Source: SAR86 cluster bacterium REDSEA-S09_B4 (GTDB taxonomy: Bacteria > Pseudomonadota > Gammaproteobacteria > Magnimaribacterales > Magnimaribacteraceae). Taken from it: 55,769 bases of DNA. The DNA lies in contig LUQU01000048.1 in NCBI GenBank assembly GCA_001628005.1, positions 1 to 55,769 on the forward strand, read 5' to 3'. Position 1 is the stretch's first letter. Each line of letters begins with the position of its first letter. The translations under genes were made by a program, and so were the position numbers. The notes beneath the pieces were generated by a model. That model was not told the origin of the DNA. It did not search any database and saw only the letters and a program-made list of their open reading frames with translations. Shown piece after piece: positions 47,080-55,769 of this stretch.

Positions 47080-48438
47080 TTAATTCAATATTATCTCAAA
47101 AGCTTCTCCAAGCTCACCTGTTATTTCTAGATGTGAAAATTTTTGAAGTTCAGAACTTCGCATAGTCTCTAACATAGCTTCTGAAGCATCTAGATAATCC
47201 CTTTCTGTTTGCAAGAGATCTAAAAGTAAAACGTTAGAAGTTTTAAATTGTTCATTTGCAAAATATTGAGATCTTTTATTCGCTTGGTATGAGCTTGTAT
47301 ATGCTGCTAGCTTAGATGGAATAAGCTTTAAATTTTTAATTGATTCGTTTAGGCTAGCTATGAGTTCCTGCAAAAGGGAATCTCTTTCACTTTTAGTAGC
47401 TTCCATCTGTGCTACTGCTTGTTCTTTCAAGGCAGCCTCTCTTCCACCAGAATAAAGGTTGTAACTAAAATTAACTCCTGAATAGATATCATAATTATCA
47501 GAATGTAATTTTCTTTCTTGTTCAGTTATATCAAATTGTTGACCTCTAATTTCAAAATCAATACGCGGTCTTGAAGAAGCATCAGTTTGCTTTGATTTAA
47601 ACATAGAGGCATTTAGCTTTTCATTTGACATAAGTAATTGAGTATTTTTTGAGAGCATAATCTTCCTTGCTTCATCTAAACTTCTTTTAGACAAGTCATA
47701 AGGATAAAAAGGTAACTTTTTTGGTAATGGACCATTTGGAAAATAAACTCTAAATCTAGAAGTTGCTGCACTTAAATTCTGCTGTACCGAAGTTAATTTA
47801 GCAAAAGCCTCGGCCTTTCTTGCCTCTGCCCTACTCAGCTCTCTAGCAGCAGCCAACCCACTATCAACTCTTTGTTGTATTCTTTCTTTTATGGAAACAT
47901 GTCTTTGATAAGAGCTCTCTACTATTTTTTCAAATCTATAATAAGCAGCCACATCTATATAAGTCTGTATAGCCCTCAATGAAAGACTCAAGATGGTTGT
48001 AGACAAGTCAGCCCTAGAAGCTTTTGCTAATGATTCAGTTCTAGAGATATCATAACGTGTAGCACCAAAATCATATAAAAGTTGATTGACCGTTAATCTT
48101 AAGTTTGTTTTATGATCGGATTGAGATCTTTCCACTAAATTATTATTAGCATCTAAGTACCTTCTATCTAAAGCATTAGAGCTGTCTATTAAGAATTGAA
48201 TTTGAGGTAGGAGGCTTGATTTACTAACTTTGGTATCGGCGTAAGCAGCAATCAATAATTGTTGGGCAGATTTAAATTCAGGGTGATTAGCAATAGCTGC
48301 TCCAACTCTTTCTTTAAATAGTTTATATTCTTGTGGTGCCATATAAGCATCAGCAAGGTAATCTTCTTCTAGCTCTTCGGTAAAAGAAAAATTGCTAAAT
48401 AATACAATAGCAAATAATAAATATTTCCAGGTTTTCAC
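47080..48438 (-). CDS. TolC-family outer-membrane efflux/secretion channel
   Basis: This 452-residue protein has a signal peptide (KTWKYLLFAIVLFSNFSF) and the long helical repeats of TolC-type channels: RVGAAIANHPEFKSAQQLL at the start, TVNQLLYDFGATRYDI, RVDSGLAAARELSRAEARKA, then the second repeat with NLYSGGREAALKEQAVAQ and LLDLLQTERDYLDASEAML. It resembles LapE/AggA-type partners of adhesin exporters. It would form the outer-membrane exit for the RTX protein with the ABC and HlyD-like genes that follow. Confidence 0.9.
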   Translation of the reverse strand: MKTWKYLLFAIVLFSNFSFTEELEEDYLADAYMAPQEYKLFKERVGAAIANHPEFKSAQQLLIAAYADTKVSKSSLLPQIQFLIDSSNALDRRYLDANNNLVERSQSDHKTNLRLTVNQLLYDFGATRYDISRTESLAKASRADLSTTILSLSLRAIQTYIDVAAYYRFEKIVESSYQRHVSIKERIQQRVDSGLAAARELSRAEARKAEAFAKLTSVQQNLSAATSRFRVYFPNGPLPKKLPFYPYDLSKRSLDEARKIMLSKNTQLLMSNEKLNASMFKSKQTDASSRPRIDFEIRGQQFDITEQERKLHSDNYDIYSGVNFSYNLYSGGREAALKEQAVAQMEATKSERDSLLQELIASLNESIKNLKLIPSKLAAYTSSYQANKRSQYFANEQFKTSNVLLLDLLQTERDYLDASEAMLETMRSSELQKFSHLEITGELGEAFEIILN

Positions 48439-48451
48439 TTAAAAATTAGCT

Positions 48452-49570
48452 TTAGAATTGAATCAGCGTGCCAATATAAAGCTGTCCGTAAGGATGGTCA
48501 AATAGATGATTGCTTCTTCTATTGTATGAAAGGCTATTTACACCTACTAAATAGTTACTAGAAAGGGATGCCCTACTATATAAAGTAAACCTATCAGTTA
48601 TAGAATAAAAGAGACCTATATCCAATAAATAATTTGTTTCATAATCTTCTTTTGAAGGGTTTTCTTGGTAGTCACTCCTTGAAACTTTAACAAATCCAAT
48701 TCTAGATACTAAGGCTGTTTTCTTGGTTAAACCTAAAGTGCTGTTAAGTGAGTATTTGAAGATATTCTCTGTCCAAGGAGTAGTTTGGGGTAATTCATTT
48801 TTGAACTGATCAAGCATTTCACCTGTAGTTTGACCTCCTATCTTTACTCCTCTTAAAGTAGGATCTGTTGTATTTAAAATAGCTGAAGTGTATTTAGAAG
48901 TTATTTCAGCTCTTTTATAGCTTATAGAGTGGTTAATATTAAAGTTATTGGAACTTATGCCTTTAATTCTAAGGGTTAGTCCGTAAGCTTTTGTATCACC
49001 TTTAAATACTAATACAGGTAAATGCACCAGTTCTCCTGTTGTTTTGTAAATATCAGCATCTAAAAAACTAATCCTGGCTTCAGAACAAGATCCACCTACT
49101 ATTAGAGATCCAAATTCATAACAATCAATAGTTAAAGGATCTTGGTCTTCTTCTTCAGCATAAAGTTCCAATTCATACGTGTTCCTAGAATTTGAGAATA
49201 ACTCATAGCTTAGAGAAAAGTACGATGAATCCGTGTCCGTAGTTAAACTCTTAGGAAGAGTCTGTCTTTCTACTTGCGCAGAAGATTCAGTAACTTGAGA
49301 GGTTAGTTTGAGGTTGTTCTTAAATTTATAGGATAAAAATAAAGAAGATATATCTGCTGATTTTGGTTTGGAGCCTGTGAGTTTATCAGCGTAATTAAGA
49401 ACATCTAAGGATTCGTCAAACTCTCCATGAGAAAAAGAAATAGTGAAAGGTTTTTCAAATGAGGGAGGTAATATATCTTGAATAAACTCAGAATTGCTCG
49501 ATGCATTCAAGCATGAACTAAGTAGTAAGAGCAAAAGGCCCTTGTGAAAAGCTATTAAGAATAACTTCAA
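48452..49570 (-). CDS. Putative outer-membrane beta-barrel protein of the secretion operon, unknown function
   Basis: I do not recognise this 372-residue protein. It starts at TTG (no nearby ATG) 11 bases after the adhesin stop. A signal sequence (KLFLIAFHKGLLLLLLSS) includes a possible lipobox LSSC at 17-20. The rest is rich in alternating polar/hydrophobic strands (SLFLSYKFKNNLKLTSQV, SSYFSLSYELF, YGLTLRIKGI, ETNYLLDIGLFYSI) and ends with aromatic strand YGQLYIGTLIQF. A C-terminal phenylalanine is typical of barrels assembled by the BAM complex. A lipoprotein signal and a barrel end together would be uncommon. Its place between adhesin and TolC suggests a role in adhesin export, anchoring or surface display, which is inference. 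Confidence 0.6.
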   Translation of the reverse strand: MKLFLIAFHKGLLLLLLSSCLNASSNSEFIQDILPPSFEKPFTISFSHGEFDESLDVLNYADKLTGSKPKSADISSLFLSYKFKNNLKLTSQVTESSAQVERQTLPKSLTTDTDSSYFSLSYELFSNSRNTYELELYAEEEDQDPLTIDCYEFGSLIVGGSCSEARISFLDADIYKTTGELVHLPVLVFKGDTKAYGLTLRIKGISSNNFNINHSISYKRAEITSKYTSAILNTTDPTLRGVKIGGQTTGEMLDQFKNELPQTTPWTENIFKYSLNSTLGLTKKTALVSRIGFVKVSRSDYQENPSKEDYETNYLLDIGLFYSITDRFTLYSRASLSSNYLVGVNSLSYNRRSNHLFDHPYGQLYIGTLIQF

Positions 49571-49581
49571 GGGCCTATTAC

Positions 49582-52500
49582 TTAGATGCTGTCAAAAGAA
49601 ATCAGGATATCTTCTTCTTCCAGTAAATCCGTACTGTGGAAATACAAGCTAGAATCAGATCTAACCTCATTATAGTCTTTAGAACTCTGAGCTTCTGTTT
49701 CAAGTATTATCTCCGAAAGCTCAGATTCATTTGATCTAACATCAAGAGCTGATGTACTTACCAGGCTGTCAATATCAATACCCGTTTCTTCAAGTTCTAC
49801 TAAAAAGTCTGTCCCTCCTTCTAAAAGCGAACTAGAACTAGAACTATCAGATTCTCCTAAAGCAGAACTTCCTACAGGTAAGATAGGCGCTATTGAAGGC
49901 AAACCTGATGATATTAATGATGCATCAGTACTTACAGTAACGTCAGTTAATACAGAGGTTGTGTAATCACTACCAACAAGCACAAAGTCATCTGAAGTGA
50001 TATTACTGGCTGTTGTATTAGCCAATATGGCATAAACTTGAGAAGCATCTTCACTATGATCAGAATTGGCTTTATAAAGGTATGTATGTGCAGAATACTC
50101 TCCTGAACCTTGAGTTACCACGATAGTTTTTCCGCTCCAATCTCCCTTTAAGCCGATTTTATCAACGCCATCCTCAAAATCAGTAATAGCACTTGGACGA
50201 TCATTAGTTTCAGTAATCAAGTTTGTAATACCATCACCATTATTATCATTACCCGAAATACTTCGGTCTGTACTCCAAGTACCTGAGTCAACTTCAATTA
50301 CAAACACATCAGCTCCGCTACCACCAATATAAGTACCTCGACCCATTTCACCCCCTAAGGTGTCATTACCGGTTCCTCCTTCAAATCTATGGTTTGATTC
50401 AGTAGAAGAAATTATTCTGTCATTACCTGGTCCACCAAAAACATACCCTGTTTTATTATCTACAGTAATAATGTCATCCCCTGCACCGGCTACGTAATTA
50501 ACAGAGCCACTAGTGACATTGTTTGCATCAAGTGTAACGGTATCATCTCCAGAAGTACCATTTAGAGAAATAGCACCTCTATCTTGCCACTGTGTACTTA
50601 CATAGTCTTTCCCTGCAGGACGGATCAGATCTTGATAGGCTGTTGAATCAGAGTCCTGAGTTCTATCAGGAGTTATCTTGTAATTGCCATCTACTGTTGC
50701 AGGTCCGTTATATTTAAAACCAGAGTCTGAATAGATGTCAGCAACTAATGCTGCTTGAAGAGCATCTGAATCTCCTGCATCACCTGTAAACTCAGACAGC
50801 ACCAGAGTATCAATAGCTTTAGCTAAAGCTGCTAAATCTTCTGCCATGGTTCGGGCATCAATCTTATAGTTACCGCGAACATTATTATCACCACGTATGT
50901 ATCCTACCCAAGTATTAACCAGTGACATAACTCCCGAGATAATAGAGTCATATAGATTATTATCTTCAGTCAATTCAGCGGTTAAGTAGGTTGTGATATC
51001 TGAAACGTCTGTATTCCCGTCTGCCAAGATAGCAGAATAGGTTGCTGTTGTTCCGTCTAGGGTTCCGCTGTTGCTATCAGTAATATCCTTAAGAATGGTT
51101 ACGATGGTTGATTCCAATTTAGACAGAACCTTAGCAACTAAAGCATCAGAATCTAAGCCTGCAGAAGCTCCTGCTGAATCATTATCTTCTATGGTTACTG
51201 ATACAATCTCAGTCCCAAGGATAATTTTATCTTCAGAACCAGGGGCTACTGATAGCTCAACATTGAATGTTTCCGTACTTTCAGCTTCTGAATCATCCCT
51301 AACATCAAGGTTAATAACAGCAGTTTTTTGTCCAGTTATAAAAGATATCTGTCTGTAACCGGATTGCTCAGACCACCAAAAATAATCTGTGCCCTGCTCT
51401 GCATCACCGCCCGTAAATCTATAATTCAGCGAGAAATTCTCAGTAGCTGGTTTACTTAAAGTGACTGTGAGTTGTCCCCACCCTCTACTTTCAGAAATAG
51501 TTACATCGTTTGTGTATGCAACTGGAGTTGTAGAAGCCGCTATTTTAAAAGGCGCTATTACTTTAGTGAAGCTTTCTCCTTCGGAGGTTGATAAAGAAGC
51601 TCCAGTAAAAGTAAGTTCTGAGTAATAGTCGCCATTAGACGCAGTCTCTGTAGTGAAATAAGTAGAAAGATCAGTTTGAGGAATACCTTTTGAAAATACT
51701 TCAAGCAAGTCAACAGTAAATACTGGAGCTCCACCAGCAGTTGGTACAGAAATATTAACCATGTTACCTGAATGGGTTACAGTAGTTGAAGTAACAGTAC
51801 CGTCTTCTCCTGTGTAAATGATTGTTATGTCTGAACTGGCAGGTACAAATACATAATCACTAGCTCCAACGGTTTTAGTAGGATCTACAGTTACATCAAA
51901 CCTAACTTCTATAGCTCGTTCACCAGTGTCAATTGTAGAATCTGTGCCATCTATCAACTTACCTGTAAATTGAATAGTTTGTCCAGTACTTGGTAACGTA
52001 CCAACTTCTACTTCAATCTTTAAGCCAGTAGCTCCAGAATCCAAATCAAGAGCTGCTTGCATGCCAGCTTGATTAACTTGTATATCGCTACTGTCCAAAG
52101 TCATTACTCCGCTTGAAACTGAAAAACCAGGAGTATGTACCACAGCAGTTGATCCTTCAGTATCTGTGATAGTGACAGGATTTTCACTGCCCAATCTGAA
52201 GCCGTCAAACGAAGTTAAGCCTGTTACCAATTCAGCTACAGCTTCCATGGCTGCGTTGTAGGCAGCTTGTAAAATAGTAGATTGCTGAGCCGCACTAAGA
52301 GATTGAGATGAAGTACCGCCAACATTAGCTGTGGCAGCTATTTTGGCATTCACATCATCTAACACGTCTTGAGCTATTTGTAGCCCACCTTGTGCAGCAA
52401 CTTGTCCAATTAGATTAACTAGATTACTGACGATATAAACATTTAACTGATTTACTTCCCAATCTCCTGAAGCAGTGTTACCAGTCATACTTTGAAAATT

Positions 52501-55500
52501 CCAAAAGGAAGATCCGTAGTAGTTACCATCCCCTTCGTGCCATCCAGGCTCAAAACCAAGTGCTTTATAAACATCCAACGCTGCTTTCTTATCACTAATG
52601 CTTCTATCCAAATTCTGCATAGTTAAACTGACAGTAGAAAGGGGCGATATTGCATACTCTCCCCAGTTACGATCGGACTCTAACTTAAGATTTGAATTTA
52701 TTTTTAAAACTGCATTGTTAGCTAAGCCAGATCCCATATCGACCCCACCACTAGCAAGGATAGGAGAGTCCGTAGCTGATTCTGTAAGCTCTAGTACAAA
52801 GTAACCTTCACCTGAACTTGTGGTAGAAGGTTCCCCGGCATCTTTAACACCGTCGTTATTAAGGTCTTGCCAAACAGTTGCTCCACCTAAGTTTCCTGAC
52901 CCCAATAAAGCATTTCCAGAAACGCTTAGGGTTCCATCATCAAGGGTATCTTTTACACTAAAATAATACTGCTTATAAACAGGATCCGATTTACCATCAG
53001 TGATTGAAATATAAACTTGGAAAGTAGAATAGCCAGCTTCATAACTAAGTACTTCTTTAGGCGATAATACACCGGTAGAGGAAAGTTGAAGAGGAGCGTC
53101 CCCCACTACTTTACCTTCATTGTACTCAGTACCGCTTTCTGTTTCTCCCCATTTAGTCCAATTAGCTCCTTCTCCCCAGGCTTCTACTCCCAAAAGAGTC
53201 CAAGTGAGGGTATCAAAATCAAGATCATATCCCTTGATTTGAACTGATTGATTGGTAGCATCGTCTACAAAAGTAGTTTGGTCATCCCACATTTCTTTGA
53301 AGAACGGAACCTTATTCGTAGGATCATACCCTGCATAATCAGGGAGATTTCTCACATTAATCCAAAGTTGTTGTGTGCTGGTTGCATTAGCTTCACCTGA
53401 ACCATCATTTCCAATTACTGTGACATTGTATTGGTTATACTGCTGTAACGCTTGGTTCGAATAGCCTGAAAAATCCGTAATGCCACTAGCCGATGCAGAT
53501 GTAGGGTTCTCATAATCTGGAGCAACCTTGAACGTCAGCTCTCCTGTAGCAGAATCTATGTTAAACAGAGCTGCATCAGGAGAAGAGGGATCTATTGAAT
53601 AAGTGATAGTATCGCCATCTTGATCCCAAGAGTCTTGTACAGTATAAGCATCAGTTTGATTCTCATTGACTGTCGACCACTTGTACCAAAAATCAGGCGC
53701 ACTATTTTCCCCGGCCACAGTTTTTCCAAGATCACGTTTGGAATAAACTACCGTAACTCCTTCTTCAATTAGAACTCTGGCATCCCAAAGGTCATATACA
53801 TTATAAACAACACCATCCACGGTTTGCTGACCATTAAGGCGGAAAGGTTCAAAGAAAGTACTTGCTTCTCCATCTCCCGTATTATCATAAGAGGACTCAT
53901 ATCCTAGTAATCTAACAGTGTCTGTACTGTCCCCTCTTATAGTCCACGTTCTACTGTCCCAACTCATCTGCCACAAGGTATCCAATGAGATATTTAGTAC
54001 ATCATTAAAAACAGTTGGGTTTTCAATGCTTATAGTTGCTGCATCTCTACCCAGAGTGGCATTCGTGGCATTACTCAGATTGACAGTAAGGGTCTCAAGA
54101 GTTTCAGCAACCCCATCCGAAGTGATAGGAACAGTGAATGTTCCTGAGGTGTTGCCAGCAGCTATAGTTAAAGTACCACTTGTAGCTGTGTAATCTGATC
54201 CTGCTAGGGCAGTATTATCAGCTGTGGAGTAATCAACTGTAACGTCACTAGCTGCTGCCTTACTTAAAGCAACTGTGACAGTTGCTGAACCAGCTGATTC
54301 ACTAACAATAACATCATCAATATATGCAGCTACACCAGGAGCATCAGCTACTGTAAAGCTACCCTGTACTTTAGTAATTGCATTATCATCATAATCAACA
54401 ATGTCTAATCCAGCTAAACTTACTTCGTAGAAGTAGTCTCCGCTTGTTATAAATCCAGTTAAATCTACACCTTCAGCAGAGGCTTTGTTAGAAAAGAAGG
54501 ATGCAATCGCAACATTTAAGCTACTTCCAGCGGAAACATTTTTAGTTACAGTTAAAGCATCAGACTCGGCATTTTCCCAGGTTCTTTGAAGTAGACTTCC
54601 ATCACTAGTGTAATAATTTACAGTAAGAGTCTGGGCAGGTAAGGTCATTACGACATTCGTTCCATCTGAAGTCCAATTAACAGTAAGCGTTGTCTCAAGT
54701 AAACGTTCACCCGTAGATTGCACAGCATCGGAGCCATCATAGAGTTTCATGGTAACTGTTGCTGTGCCACTAGACCCTGCAGCTGGAATACTTTCTAAAT
54801 CAAAACTAATGTTAGGCGATAAGCCTGTACTAGAATTTGAAGAAACTATATTGGATAGATTAGTCTGATCCATAGTTCCACCTTCTAGGTTTGCGCTAAG
54901 AGTAGTACCTGAAAGTGATGTATATATTTTATGTGTATTGGTGCTACTTGAATCGCTACTTAAATAATCAGTTAAAGTAGCGCTACTTTGGCTTAAACGG
55001 AAACCATCAATTGGTAGTTTTGTTTCAACAGAATCGGTATTAATAGATGATTGACTATCTCGTAAATCTATCTTTTCAATACTCTCTATTCTATTTCTCC
55101 AACCCACCTCAGTATTACCATCTTGATCTGTCCATGTTTCTTTAAGAGAAATTACCTTTTGCAGATCTATTCCACTGTAATCAGGACTTCCATCGCCATC
55201 ATTGTCATCATAAGTAAGGTTTTGAGTACTCATTCCTGACATAATGATGGTATCTTCTCCAGATCCTCCAGTTACAAATTCTGGAAAAGTTGTTAGATTA
55301 GTGAAATCTAAAAAGTCATCTCCTGAACCTCCATCCAGAACGTCATTTCCCTCGCCAACTATTAGACGATCTGATCCAGGCCCTCCATCCAAGGAATCAG
55401 CTCCAGGTCCACCATCCAAGGTATCATCTCCTGCATCACCGAAAAGAACATCCTCTCCTGAACCCCCTAGTAAAGTATCGTCTCCCTCTTTACCAAAAAT

Positions 55501-55767
55501 AGTTTCATTAATATCTGTTCCTGTGATTGTGTTATCGGTTGCATCACCGGTTAAATTAGTCAGATCATTTGCGTCTGTGAAGTCATCGTATTTACTTAGA
55601 AGGTTCTGCTCAAAGGTTTCTTCCATTTCTTGACCAAACCTTTCAAAACTATGTTGTATGTGATCATCAAACCATTCTTGACCTTGTAGGTCTTCATTGG
55701 CCATTGCAAAATGTTCAAAATCAAAGCCTATTTCTTCAGCGATTGCTCTAAAATCAATATCTGCCAT
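49582..55767 (-). CDS. Giant RTX/Calx-beta surface protein, type I secretion substrate
   Basis: This 2061-residue acidic protein is the likely cargo of the secretion genes downstream. In order: a helical acidic head (1-60), RTX calcium repeats (about 72-155), a 225-residue module (254-478) with a Calx-beta domain (481-583), cadherin-like domains (about 690-810 and 815-940), a segment with the EF-hand-like motif DLNNDGVKDAGEP (968-980), a helical region (1050-1185), a second copy of module plus Calx-beta (1188-1530), a helical spacer, a C-terminal RTX block (about 1735-1825) with ITDFEDGVDKIGL, and a Ser/acidic tail. There is no Sec signal, as expected for type I export. The ATG lies 2 bases from the window edge, so the true start could be upstream. 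Adhesion or biofilm is the likely role, but a target is not readable. Confidence 0.88.
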   Translation of the reverse strand: MADIDFRAIAEEIGFDFEHFAMANEDLQGQEWFDDHIQHSFERFGQEMEETFEQNLLSKYDDFTDANDLTNLTGDATDNTITGTDINETIFGKEGDDTLLGGSGEDVLFGDAGDDTLDGGPGADSLDGGPGSDRLIVGEGNDVLDGGSGDDFLDFTNLTTFPEFVTGGSGEDTIIMSGMSTQNLTYDDNDGDGSPDYSGIDLQKVISLKETWTDQDGNTEVGWRNRIESIEKIDLRDSQSSINTDSVETKLPIDGFRLSQSSATLTDYLSSDSSSTNTHKIYTSLSGTTLSANLEGGTMDQTNLSNIVSSNSSTGLSPNISFDLESIPAAGSSGTATVTMKLYDGSDAVQSTGERLLETTLTVNWTSDGTNVVMTLPAQTLTVNYYTSDGSLLQRTWENAESDALTVTKNVSAGSSLNVAIASFFSNKASAEGVDLTGFITSGDYFYEVSLAGLDIVDYDDNAITKVQGSFTVADAPGVAAYIDDVIVSESAGSATVTVALSKAAASDVTVDYSTADNTALAGSDYTATSGTLTIAAGNTSGTFTVPITSDGVAETLETLTVNLSNATNATLGRDAATISIENPTVFNDVLNISLDTLWQMSWDSRTWTIRGDSTDTVRLLGYESSYDNTGDGEASTFFEPFRLNGQQTVDGVVYNVYDLWDARVLIEEGVTVVYSKRDLGKTVAGENSAPDFWYKWSTVNENQTDAYTVQDSWDQDGDTITYSIDPSSPDAALFNIDSATGELTFKVAPDYENPTSASASGITDFSGYSNQALQQYNQYNVTVIGNDGSGEANATSTQQLWINVRNLPDYAGYDPTNKVPFFKEMWDDQTTFVDDATNQSVQIKGYDLDFDTLTWTLLGVEAWGEGANWTKWGETESGTEYNEGKVVGDAPLQLSSTGVLSPKEVLSYEAGYSTFQVYISITDGKSDPVYKQYYFSVKDTLDDGTLSVSGNALLGSGNLGGATVWQDLNNDGVKDAGEPSTTSSGEGYFVLELTESATDSPILASGGVDMGSGLANNAVLKINSNLKLESDRNWGEYAISPLSTVSLTMQNLDRSISDKKAALDVYKALGFEPGWHEGDGNYYGSSFWNFQSMTGNTASGDWEVNQLNVYIVSNLVNLIGQVAAQGGLQIAQDVLDDVNAKIAATANVGGTSSQSLSAAQQSTILQAAYNAAMEAVAELVTGLTSFDGFRLGSENPVTITDTEGSTAVVHTPGFSVSSGVMTLDSSDIQVNQAGMQAALDLDSGATGLKIEVEVGTLPSTGQTIQFTGKLIDGTDSTIDTGERAIEVRFDVTVDPTKTVGASDYVFVPASSDITIIYTGEDGTVTSTTVTHSGNMVNISVPTAGGAPVFTVDLLEVFSKGIPQTDLSTYFTTETASNGDYYSELTFTGASLSTSEGESFTKVIAPFKIAASTTPVAYTNDVTISESRGWGQLTVTLSKPATENFSLNYRFTGGDAEQGTDYFWWSEQSGYRQISFITGQKTAVINLDVRDDSEAESTETFNVELSVAPGSEDKIILGTEIVSVTIEDNDSAGASAGLDSDALVAKVLSKLESTIVTILKDITDSNSGTLDGTTATYSAILADGNTDVSDITTYLTAELTEDNNLYDSIISGVMSLVNTWVGYIRGDNNVRGNYKIDARTMAEDLAALAKAIDTLVLSEFTGDAGDSDALQAALVADIYSDSGFKYNGPATVDGNYKITPDRTQDSDSTAYQDLIRPAGKDYVSTQWQDRGAISLNGTSGDDTVTLDANNVTSGSVNYVAGAGDDIITVDNKTGYVFGGPGNDRIISSTESNHRFEGGTGNDTLGGEMGRGTYIGGSGADVFVIEVDSGTWSTDRSISGNDNNGDGITNLITETNDRPSAITDFEDGVDKIGLKGDWSGKTIVVTQGSGEYSAHTYLYKANSDHSEDASQVYAILANTTASNITSDDFVLVGSDYTTSVLTDVTVSTDASLISSGLPSIAPILPVGSSALGESDSSSSSSLLEGGTDFLVELEETGIDIDSLVSTSALDVRSNESELSEIILETEAQSSKDYNEVRSDSSLYFHSTDLLEEEDILISFDSI
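50293..50565 (-). repeat. C-terminal RTX (GGxGxDxLx) repeat block
   Basis: Residues about 1735-1825 of the giant protein hold degenerate calcium-binding nonapeptides (NGTSGDDTV, AGAGDDIITV, GGPGNDRI, GGTGNDTLGG, GGSGADVFVIE). They are followed at 1861 by ITDFEDGVDKIGL, the usual ending of type I secretion RTX domains. Confidence 0.85.
51178..52206 (-). repeat. Second copy of the duplicated module plus Calx-beta domain
   Basis: Residues 1188-1530 repeat the architecture of 254-583: DGFRLG start, an ID/STGER-type stretch (DTGERAIEVRF), a YTGEDGTVTST strand, DLLEVFSK, NGDYYSELTFTGA, FTKVIAPFKIA, then VAYTNDVTISES opening a Calx-beta domain. The copies are diverged, so the duplication is old. 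Confidence 0.7.
54019..55008 (-). repeat. First copy of the duplicated module plus Calx-beta domain
   Basis: Residues 254-583 carry DGFRLS, then STGERLLETTL, YTSDGSLLQRTW, SGDYFYEVSLAGL, ITKVQGSFTVA and AYIDDVIVSES leading into a Calx-beta domain. The same landmarks occur in the same order in the copy at 51178-52206. Confidence 0.7.
55306..55494 (-). repeat. N-terminal RTX (GGxGxDxLx) repeat block
   Basis: Residues 92-154 contain seven consecutive nine-residue calcium-binding repeats (KEGDDTLLG, GSGEDVLFG, DAGDDTLDG, GPGADSLDG, GPGSDRLIV, GEGNDVLDG, GSGDDFLDF). More degenerate copies precede them from about residue 72. An RTX block this close to the N terminus is unusual, since they normally sit near the C-terminal secretion signal. 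Confidence 0.9.
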
Positions 55768-55769
55768 AG

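Noticed and set aside
54774-54785. PAAG motif at residues 328-331 of the adhesin as a LapG-type cleavage site
   Set aside because: It sits inside the first long module, not in an N-terminal retention module, and no lapD or lapG is in the window.
55244-55633. 129-residue + strand frame opposite the N-terminal RTX block
   Set aside because: It is the complement of the Gly/Asp repeats and gives a Ser/Pro-rich pattern; no start signal and no family likeness.

Overview
The window reads as a chromosomal segment of a streamlined, AT-rich, aerobic Gram-negative gammaproteobacterium, probably marine. The affiliation is inferred from gene families and gene order; a SAR86-like or related oligotroph is my best guess, and no rRNA is present to test it. 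Genes are packed with overlaps of 1 to 8 bases, and only one gene-free stretch exceeds 300 bases. I see no tRNA, rRNA, CRISPR array, phage or insertion sequence. From memory, much of the order resembles two blocks of the Pseudomonas aeruginosa chromosome (lolDE-lpxK-kdsB-murB, etf, mfd-gap-nqr; and aceA-purB-mnmA-icd-clpSA-infA), which supports a vertically inherited core. Layout, 1-7.8 kb (+): an envelope operon with a 5'-truncated LolC/E permease, LolD, one ORF that joins MsbA to LpxK, a Trm112-like protein, KdsB and MurB, then a LysE/RhtB exporter and a DUF1285 protein. Together these serve lipid A phosphorylation and export, Kdo activation, peptidoglycan precursor synthesis and lipoprotein release. 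7.8-11.2 kb: electron transfer flavoprotein (etfBA) diverging from an ETF:quinone oxidoreductase that lacks its usual C-terminal [4Fe-4S] domain. 11.2-22 kb: trmA and the cobalamin-dependent methionine synthase metH (-), nfuA and sbcB (+), then csiV-like and mfd (-). 22-25.9 kb (+): a pair of acyl-CoA dehydrogenases, which would feed electrons to the ETF, and an N-terminally extended GAPDH. 25.9-33 kb (+): the complete Na+-translocating NADH:quinone reductase operon nqrABCDEF, with apbE (flavin transferase) and nqrM (maturation factor). 33-44 kb: isocitrate lyase and purB (-), a secreted amidohydrolase (+), mnmA (-), icd-clpS-clpA (+, with clpA broken into two frames), infA (-), a possible 35-aa membrane peptide, and a CoA-transferase (-). 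Acyl-CoA dehydrogenases, ETF, isocitrate lyase and NQR together point to aerobic growth on fatty acids or other acyl-CoA substrates, with sodium-coupled respiration and glyoxylate or TCA routing at isocitrate. 44-55.8 kb (-): an accessory operon for a 2061-residue RTX/Calx-beta surface protein followed by an outer-membrane-barrel-like protein, a TolC-family channel, a type I secretion ABC transporter without an N-terminal C39-like domain and a membrane-fusion protein with a very short helical hairpin. It closes on a strong bidirectional terminator. The best candidates for something new are this compact secretion and adhesin operon, the MsbA-LpxK fusion, the ETF-QO without its iron-sulfur domain and the split clpA.
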